Assembly (NCBI GenBank): GCA_944739405.2
Contig: OX123200.2
Coordinates: 5,038,761-5,102,760, forward strand
Source of the DNA: Euclidia mi
Taxonomy: Eukaryota; Arthropoda; Insecta; Lepidoptera; Erebidae
Length of the DNA stretch: 64,000 nt
Direction: 5' to 3'
Made by a program: the position numbers and the translations under genes. Position 1 is the stretch's first letter. Every line of letters begins with the position of its first letter. The notes under the pieces are model-generated. The model ran no database searches. It was given only the letters and a program-made list of their open reading frames with translations, and was not told where the DNA came from. Shown piece after piece: positions 57,002 to 64,000 of the stretch.

Positions 57002-57964
57002 GTTGTAATTTTTTTAAATTCTGATATATACTATCTCAACCATTTTCTGATCTTTGCTACCTTCATCTTATGGACCAATGAATAAAACTGATAAAAAATT
57101 TGTAATGGCTATTATGTATCCACATACTTGACCTATGCTGTAAAGCTTTTAAACTTTCTTTTATTCAAGATCTGAAACATTGCATCTAATAGATTGCAGA
57201 ATGGAACATTTTAAACAAGAAATACTAGTATTTATTCACCAACTTTATTGTTGAGATTTCTGTCTGAAAACCCGCAAAAGCAGCATGGGCTCTGATATGA
57301 GAGCTATAGATAAATAATCGTCAAAAAAAAACGAAAGAGACTTAAAACTAATGACCAAAATACAAGTGCACTAATCTGCCATTACTCAAAGTGTCAACTG
57401 CTGTTATTCATAAATCGTTAACCTCACAAAATCTGTATATGAAAGTATCACGAAAACATCTCTGCTTGTAGACAATGCCTCGGTCAGCAATTACAGTGAA
57501 AGTTGTATAAGCGGTAACCAATAATATAGCTATGTTGCCGCTACAATAGAGCTAGTTAAATAGTAATCCAATATTTTCACTTTGCATGAATCATTTGCTG
57601 CATTTACATGATAATCGACGGTGAGTCTAACAGTCTATCGTACTATTGATGATGCAATATGTCATGGGCGTTATTATTTATATGTTGATGTTTTCACACG
57701 ACATTGCTCTTGCACGCGAATTAATTAAATAATTGCTTTTTATTATTTAAAAAAAAATTGCAGTGCAATGAAACGGGTTTTTAAAGATGGTAGACTTATC
57801 GTCGTCTTTTTATTGAGTTTTTTGTTTATTATATAGAAGCTCCCTGACTATGTGAAATCTTCGAGTCGCGACAAAAAAGAGGATTGTCTTTACGACAGTT
57901 GTCTATGTTTAGTTTTTTTTAAGACAAGACTTATAATATAGTAAGTATTGTACTATTATATCTA
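57002..57964 (+). other. Tudor intron, unassigned part
   Basis: No exon or repeat recognised. Confidence 0.5.
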
Positions 57965-58145
57965 TCGTCACGCCTGTCTCCCATTGGGGTAGGCAGAGAC
58001 TAAGAAACGCCAAATGCTCCGGTTCAAACATACTTCCTTTGCTTCCTCGACATTCATTAACCTCATCATACATGCTTGCCGGTTATGGGTACTTTTAATT
58101 TGGCCTTTTTTTTAGTATGTCACCGATTTGGTCGGCGTACGTCCG
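57965..58145 (+). repeat. SINE-like dispersed repeat in the Tudor intron
   Basis: It starts tcacgcctgtctcccattgg and continues gggtaggcagagac, aaacgcc, gctccggtt, atgcttgccggtt and gtcaccgatttggtcggcgt. The first 30 bases are related to the 3' end of the SINEs at 22221 and 34630; the rest is a different dispersed repeat familiar in Lepidoptera. Confidence 0.65.
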
Positions 58146-58244
58146 TCTTGTACTATTATAGTATATTAAATATTGTACTTCGCACAAATTACTAATGAAA
58201 GGTACACAATGAAATTATATAAATGAAATAATGTCATGATTCTC

Positions 58245-58310
58245 GTCCCAGCGTTATCCCGGTTGCATCCAAGACTAGCTTTGGAACCTGAAGTACCTCA
58301 GACATAATAT
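58245..58310 (-). repeat. Fragment of the 19427-19790 SINE, minus orientation
   Basis: The sequence gcgttatcccggttgcatcc followed by aagactagc is the reverse complement of the SINE's 3' end (compare the gatgcaaccggggtaacgct part at 23855-23873). Confidence 0.6.
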
Positions 58311-59777
58311 TAGCTCTGTAAGTGACATGATGTACATCAAGTAATTATGTAGTTTTGGACCTATTGCTAGGGTACGACAAAAATAATGATGAGTTGAATA
58401 ATTTTATCAAACTGCGTGTATCGTACGTGCGTGCGTAATTCGTAAGTCGGTACTCCGGTACGTGATTGTATGTCTATTATAAGAATTAGGTATAAGTACA
58501 TTGTAAGATGTATATCTATTGAAGAAGATGCAGAAGGGTGCCTATCGCGATCGGCCAAATTACACACTCTCGCAAAAAGTCGAGTTCAATTTTGACCGTG
58601 CTTAGAGTAAACAAAGCAAGAGAAAACGATTTTGATACTTATTTCCTACACCATAAGAACAGCACAAATGGCAAATGTTTAACTTGACGAGTTGTCGTTC
58701 GTACTAGCAGAGGCATTAGTCGTAAGTTTGCAAACATAGCCAACGGGACCAACGAAGGAAATTTCGAATACAGCAACTACACATAAACATTAACTGTTAT
58801 ATCAATAATAGGGTATTACACCATTTTTTTAAAAGTGTCTCAAGATGACCCTATGACTTTAAGAAAGTAGTAGAAAAATTACAAAAAATATATTCAGTTG
58901 ATTAGTAGTTTTTAAACAACTTTTAAATTTACATTTTAAATGTTCGCGGTTTATCAGGCAAAAACGTTGGATCTTGCTTACGCAACATAATTAGTAAACA
59001 ACGTATAATGCTTGCATTTTTGACAGTTACGTGGTTTAGTTGTTTAAAATTCTACTAAGTTTATGACGTCATTTGACGTTAATGACATTCGTCATGGCGG
59101 CTGCCGTTTTGCGTGATTAAATCACAGATACTAAAACGGAATTCTTTAAAATGGTTTTAATATTCTATTTATTCATTTTATGAGCTGTAACTAATATATT
59201 CCGTATGTTTTCCGGTAATACTATCTTAAATATACGTTATTATTTTTTTTTCACATGGGGTAAAATACCCTATTCAACAAAGTCCCTTAAAAATAAATTG
59301 GCAATTTGTGCTTCAGCTATCAACTCGTTTACGGGCATAAAATATAAATATCATTATTTATTTGCGCTGAACATAATTCTTAATCGTTCGTAAACATTTA
59401 ACGTTGGCGTGGTTCGTAAGGATTTATTGTTCGAAAGGCCATGACTTACTTTATCGATGAAATCGAACCACGAACAATGCACTTGTGCTGTTGAGTTTTG
59501 TATTTGTATATCAGGTTTAAACTAATTCGACGTCTTTAATATTTTTTTTAAGTAACAAAAGAAAGGTATTCTTTCGTTAGAGATCATAACCATAAGTTAA
59601 CACGTTGGATTTTTGATGGTCCGAAAATAAATATACAGGTCATGTGGGTGAGTGGTCGGTTTCCTGGGTAATTAAAAATGTTATGGAGGCGGATTTCCTG
59701 ATAGGTTAAGTTACTTTCTTTATAGCTACCGTTGCTAAAATGCTAATTATAAAAATAAAATGTAGTTTGTAGACGCC
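58311..59777 (+). other. Tudor intron, unassigned part
   Basis: No exon recognised. A small moderately GC-rich patch with atggcggctgccg lies at about 59093. Confidence 0.45.
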
Positions 59778-59892
59778 GCCAAACTTCTTGAACACTACCA
59801 TTGACCAAAAGAGCTGCGCAGTAGCAATTTTACGTACAAAAATGTCTCCTGCGCATGCATATTGGTCTACGGTAGTGTTCAAGAAGTTTGCC
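59778..59892. mobile_element. Tiny 115-bp fold-back MITE
   Basis: The arms 59778-59807 (gccaaacttcttgaacacta followed by ccattgacca) and 59863-59892 pair with only a few mismatches. The inner parts (gctgcgcag..., gcgcatgc...) continue the pairing weakly. No target-site duplication could be settled. Confidence 0.8.
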
Positions 59893-60540
59893 AGAATTTA
59901 TATCAAATTGCAATGAAAAGGTTCATCATAAAAAGAAAATATGGTTAATCGAATTACTAGAACCTTATTGAATACGTCCACAGAGACATACACATTTTTA
60001 CTACGATTTTTGAAGCGATAAAAATACGGTCTAATGCTTCACAGCTGCTGATTGATTTGGGGGGTTTCTTATCGCAGAAACCGATCAAATTTATGTCCAC
60101 TTGAATTAAAACAAATTTTCTTTATCGGAAGTTTCATAAACTTTGAAAGAAGCCAATGCCCTCTAGTTTTATTTTACCATTTTAAGAACAATGTTTTTGT
60201 TTATGAAATAATGCTTGTGCATTAGAATGATATTTTTGTTTAGCTGAAATAATTTTTGAGTCGTTAGCGAAGTATGTGACAAAAGAGGGACAGTAAAAAC
60301 GTAGGTGTTGAGTGGGCGATTGCAACTACCGTGCGCTCGAATCTTAGGTCTGTAAACCTTCTTGACGATTTGGGAGAAAGAAAGGTTATTGGCCTACAGG
60401 CAAGGACAAAAGGATAATTCGTGCAATACTTTGCGCAAAACTATCACTGGCGATTTATGTCAAAATTGTAACCGTGTGTTTCAAGTAGCTGTTAGAAAAC
60501 TTCTAGCTAAACTTTAAACAGCTAGCAAATAAAATACGTA
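59893..60540 (+). other. Tudor intron, unassigned part
   Basis: No supported feature. Confidence 0.45.
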
Positions 60541-60548
60541 TTAGGTAC

Positions 60549-62927
60549 TAGGGCATGCAAAACCGGAAAGTCATCAAAACCGGTTTTTAACATCGTTTTT
60601 TTGGGACCAAAACCGAAAACCGGAGCTAGGTCCGGTTTTACCAAAAAAAAAGAAACACCATTTTTTTAAAATACTAAGTCTACAAATAAAACAAATTGTA
60701 TGATACATTTCTTTTTAATCCAAACGATAATAATTGTACAGATAACAATGAACTTATAATAGTATAAAGATTAATTAACTGAGATCAAATGAACAACAAG
60801 TAAGTTTTTGGTATCTTTGGTACCTATTAACCTTCGGCCGGCGGGAAGACAGCCGGCTGGGCGCCCAAAATTTTTGCGCTTAAAACCCAAGAGACAGCCG
60901 GCTGTCACTCACTTACATTCAAGAAAATACCTTAAATTCGCACGTTTAGAGACGACTTTTGTATGAACAATGTTAGTGCGTTCCGTTCTTTGATAAATTT
61001 TCTACATTCTGAGCATAAAATATTGTATAATCTGTGCATCCACAGTTTAGCTTTGACAGTCGAAAAATATGCATCGCGCAAGCTTCACGCGCAGTTCCGT
61101 GATTTGTTTGTGTTAGTGTTTTTTTTGTGTATTTTACGTAAGTAAGTAGTGTTTCTTATTAGAAAACTGTTTTTTAGCTTATTAGAAGTGTTTTTATGTA
61201 ACTGGTTGAATGAAATACATCGTAATATGGCACGAAAAAGTTTGCGAAAAAGTTTGTTATTATGTGACTGATTGCGAAGTGATTTGTCATTGTTGTGAAG
61301 TTTGAATCTGTGAAAACAATATAAATATTTGACAAAACACTTTATTTTGATGCCTGGCAGAAAGAAAATTTAATAATGATTACAATATAGTTTATTGAAT
61401 TAAAAAATATGGTTTCGTTGTAGAGTTATTACATAATATATTTTGTACAACGCAATTTTTTCGACGCCATCACATCTAAGGCGCAGGGGCGCCGGGGCTG
61501 TCAAAATCATGTCAAAAAATTTTATCTGGGCCAAAAAGAGGGCTGAAAGGTTAAGTCTGCTATCAAAAATAATATATTTTAAACATAGAAAACACAATCA
61601 GCATCTTCAAATATTAAACACAGCCACCCACAATTACCAAAAAAATCAACATTTTTGTAACTTTGAAGACGAACTACAAAATAACATTATTATAATATGA
61701 TTCACAACTTTAAACACGCCGCCGCCGTTCTTCTTTAATTCTTTCATTGATACTCTTTTACTTTAATTTCTAATGTAGGTATCAATAATGCTAACTAGGT
61801 ATGATTAAATTAAGATAGTCACAATAGCCACTAACCATGTTAAAAAATGATAGACCGTATCGTATTTCGCTGTCGTTTGTTTACCACAGCAAACGTTTCG
61901 TGTGATTGTGTGCGTGCGCAGGTTTGTAGTGACCACGCATTTCACTTATAATCAAGTTTATACTTTCGATAAAAAACAATGTTTAGGCTAATAAAAAAAT
62001 ATTTCAATGCATGTATTATGATTATAACAAGGTTTTCTAATTGGGGTGTCTGAGGATGTGCGTTATTTCCGTTACACGTAGTATATTAAATCTGTAAAAA
62101 TCATTTTCTCTAAGACTTGGAAAAATTGGCACAAAAGTTCTACTCTTACGTTATGGCGCAATTACACCTGTACCTTGATTCACGTAAATCAAACAAGACA
62201 AATATCGTTGACGTTTAATTGTCGTGCGGTCGTCCTATAAGTCCTACCCAAAATAGGTATTCACGTATTCTTTGAACGGGATTCGATAGAACGACAATCC
62301 AAACGGCTCAGATTAGAACCGAATCAAAGACTTTTGTCAGTTATAAAATTATCTATATAACACGAATAATAAAACACAAGTTTTAATTAAATCTTGCTTG
62401 CTGTCACAAGTGGTGAACCATAATGTAATATAATTCGGGCTAACGCAGCAACTACTGGATGTAATTGCGCCCTTCGTGTCGTTTCATCCACGAGCTCAAC
62501 ATAAATGTACATTAAAAGACACAAAATATAATAAATTAATAACTAAGTAAATACTCACATTTTGTCCTAGCGTCGCAGGCGAGGGCGGCGGACACGCACT
62601 TGCACTCCCGGTAAGGGTATTACTGCAACAACGCAGGCGCAGGCTGGCGGGTTACGGGTGCGGGGTGCGGGGGTAGTGGAGGGAGGCGTGTAAGTGGGTG
62701 GATGCAGGCTGTGTTCGGTTCGGATACATTTGATGACTCAAAATTAATTATTTTTTGAGTGTTTGAAATTTTTTTTAATAAAAATCAAAATGTTAATTGT
62801 TACTCAATAATGGGAAAACCGGAGCTGAGCTCCGGTTTTGACTCTCAAAACCGGTTTTCAAAAATCATTAAATTTCGGCCGATTTCCGGTTTTGCGCAAA
62901 ACCGGAAAACCGGTTTTGCATGCCCTA
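60549..62927. mobile_element. 2.4-kb non-autonomous hAT-type element in the Tudor intron
   Basis: The left end is tagggcatgcaaaaccgg; the right end, reversed, is tagggcatgcaaaaccggtt. The 8-bp direct repeat ttaggtac is at 60541-60548 and 62928-62935. Subterminal palindromes of the form aaaaccggagct...ccggtttt occur near both ends (about 60617-60640 and 62815-62839). No transposase reading frame could be recognised inside. The interior holds a markedly GC-rich block at 62565-62710 unlike the rest of the element, and a ccggcggg...agccggctg hairpin-like patch at about 60838-60910. Confidence 0.93.
62565..62710 (-). other. GC-rich block with a splice-donor-like end inside the hAT element
   Basis: On the minus strand this block is rich in CpG and ends gctaggacaaaat|gtgagtatttac, which looks like a first exon with a gtgagt donor. 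It may be a captured host promoter and first-exon fragment. Its source gene cannot be identified here because it contains little or no coding sequence. Confidence 0.4.
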
Positions 62928-63109
62928 TTAGGTACTTGACCTTTATGTATGGTAAAGTGGTTTCTTATTATTGTGCTATTTATATTTATGTAAGGTTTGG
63001 CAGATCGCATTTAAAACAATTAGCAATTTCTTCACACCGATCGTTTCCGCAGTGTGACCAAAAAGCAAGCACTAGTTTTCCAATATATAATCTATGCTAT
63101 TGTCTACAG

Positions 63110-63288
63110 ATAAAAGCAACAACACCAGTCCGCAAAGACGCGCCAGAGAGCTTTAGTTCACCAGAGAGCGTGTCGGACGACGGAAAGAAGAAGAGCTTCC
63201 GTCGCGAGAAGAGCTTCAAAGACGACAGGAGACCGCCCAGGGAGGACAATGAGGACTTCCCACAGCGCGGGGGCAGCTTCCGTGGAAG
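63110..63288 (+). CDS. Probable third exon of the Tudor gene (59 codons plus 2 bases)
   Basis: A tgtctacag acceptor precedes the exon and aag|gtaagc follows it. The frame is open and starts in phase 0, matching the phase-0 end of exon 2 at 52360. The translation is charged and low in complexity: KATTPVRKDAPES, SVSDDGKKKSFRREKSFKDD, then RRPPREDNEDFPQRGGSFRG. It has an RGG-like end typical of disordered linkers between Tudor domains or of RNA-binding tails. It could instead belong to another gene, but strand, phase and position all agree with the Tudor gene. The open frame extending left to 62759 runs through the hAT element and is not coding. Confidence 0.65.
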
Positions 63289-63337
63289 GTAAGCTAGTAT
63301 AATACTACAGTTAGATGCCATCCATAAATTGACTGCA

Positions 63338-63480
63338 CGGTTGGCGTAGTGGATTAAGCGGCCGCCTCGCCGCTTGACACTGCGCCGAGTGTTGTGGTTT
63401 CGATTCCCACACGAGACAACACTTTGTGTATTCATAAATTGTTGTTTCGAGTCTGGGTGTTCATTGTGTCCGTTACTTGT
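63338..63480 (+). repeat. tRNA-like SINE in the next Tudor intron
   Basis: The head has gttggcgtagtggattaagc (A box) and gtggtttcgattcccac (B box), followed by cataaattgttgtttcga and gtctgggtgttcattgtgtc. It starts about 50 bases after the exon donor. The anticodon-region pairing of a real tRNA is not kept. Confidence 0.7.
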
Positions 63481-63900
63481 ATGTTTGTAAAGTCCGGTGT
63501 CTTAAAAAAAAATTATACCACGATTTTTAGGCTTTTTGACCCATCTCCCATGCTTGTCACAGCTAGTCTTATACATCCTCGTCTCGTTATTCATACCATT
63601 TCACACTATCGACCCCATACCCTCATCTATAAGTGTGACTTAGTTTGTGAGTGGCTCTTTATCATAATCCTGCATCCAAGACTTTTCGTCTTGGAGCCAG
63701 AGGTTCGCTTACTGGTCTGACCTGAGAGCCTAGAAGTTGTACTCGCTCCTCGTTTCTAATATCCCTATCGTTTGGTTTAAAATAATTCAACCTTCTTAAT
63801 CAATTGGTTACTTATCCTTTGCCTATTTTTTCGTCGACCGCGTGACGTAATATGGAATGATACTTTGGTCCAGGCTCTCAGATTTTACAATTAATTTAGT
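63481..63900 (+). other. Intron sequence, unassigned
   Basis: No supported feature. Confidence 0.45.
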
Positions 63901-64000
63901 TTAAGCGGTCGCGTCGCCGTTCAGCAATGCGCCGAGTATTGTAGATTCGACTTCGATCATGACCCGATCACCCCACACTTCGATGTGCACTTTGTTGTTT
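63901..64000 (+). repeat. Second, diverged copy of the tRNA-like SINE at the window end
   Basis: ttaagcggtcgcgtcgccgt, gcgccgagtattgtagattc and gcactttgttgttt match the order of landmarks in 63338-63430. The copy is cut by the window edge. Confidence 0.65.

Noticed and set aside
62759..63292. 177-codon open frame at the right end as one coding unit
   Set aside because: Its left two thirds run through the hAT end and intron; only the part after the acceptor at 63110 looks coding.

Overview
The window reads as a piece of nuclear chromosome from a moth or butterfly, probably a noctuid-like lepidopteran. The non-coding DNA is AT-rich and packed with interspersed repeats I recognise from Lepidoptera: tRNA-headed SINEs with ATAC/TATG tails, RTE tails of the type 'gtccagcagtggac', and Jockey and RTE LINEs. 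The few real genes have several exons with GT/AG introns. No bacterial-type operon, CRISPR array or viral genome is present.

Region by region. Bases 1 to about 39,100 contain no host gene that I can support. They hold perfect palindromes (1-48, 6119-6188, 20173-20277), a 120-bp minisatellite of about 12 copies (3928-5408), and a full-length RTE-clade LINE with an intact 1014-residue ORF and a 12-bp target-site duplication (7085-10278). That LINE sits inside an older, degenerate inverted repeat. Next come two inverted copies of a CACAGT-ended non-autonomous transposon (12262-13478 and 14349-15780), a THAP-domain relic (16219-16446), and many SINE copies, several with clear target-site duplications.

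Bases 39,100 to 64,000 are gene-bearing. In order: the 5' coding exon of a sphingosine kinase on the minus strand (39972-40843); a complete three-exon Dnmt2/Trdmt1 tRNA cytosine-5 methyltransferase on the plus strand (44518-46271, 332 residues); a complete four-exon JTB (jumping translocation breakpoint) homologue on the minus strand (47013-48227, 157 residues); and a multi-Tudor-domain gene on the plus strand (from 50174, running off the right end). JTB and the Tudor gene are divergently arranged. The space between them is occupied by a 914-bp hAT-type element made almost entirely of ACTCG/CGAGT words.

The Tudor gene has a roughly 10.7-kb intron. It holds an antisense, apparently intact Jockey-clade LINE (52528-56989, 49-nt A tail, 12-bp duplication) and a 2.4-kb non-autonomous hAT element (60549-62927) that may carry a captured GC-rich first exon. 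A third hAT element (39132-39567) lies in the sphingosine kinase intron.

The host genes do not form one pathway. Dnmt2 modifies tRNA, Tudor proteins commonly serve the germline piRNA machinery that silences transposons, sphingosine kinase makes sphingosine-1-phosphate, and JTB is a small membrane protein. The most notable theme is a likely transposon-defence gene whose promoter region and intron are themselves occupied by transposons. All transposon boundaries marked with duplications were read directly from the sequence; family names beyond the superfamily level are inference.
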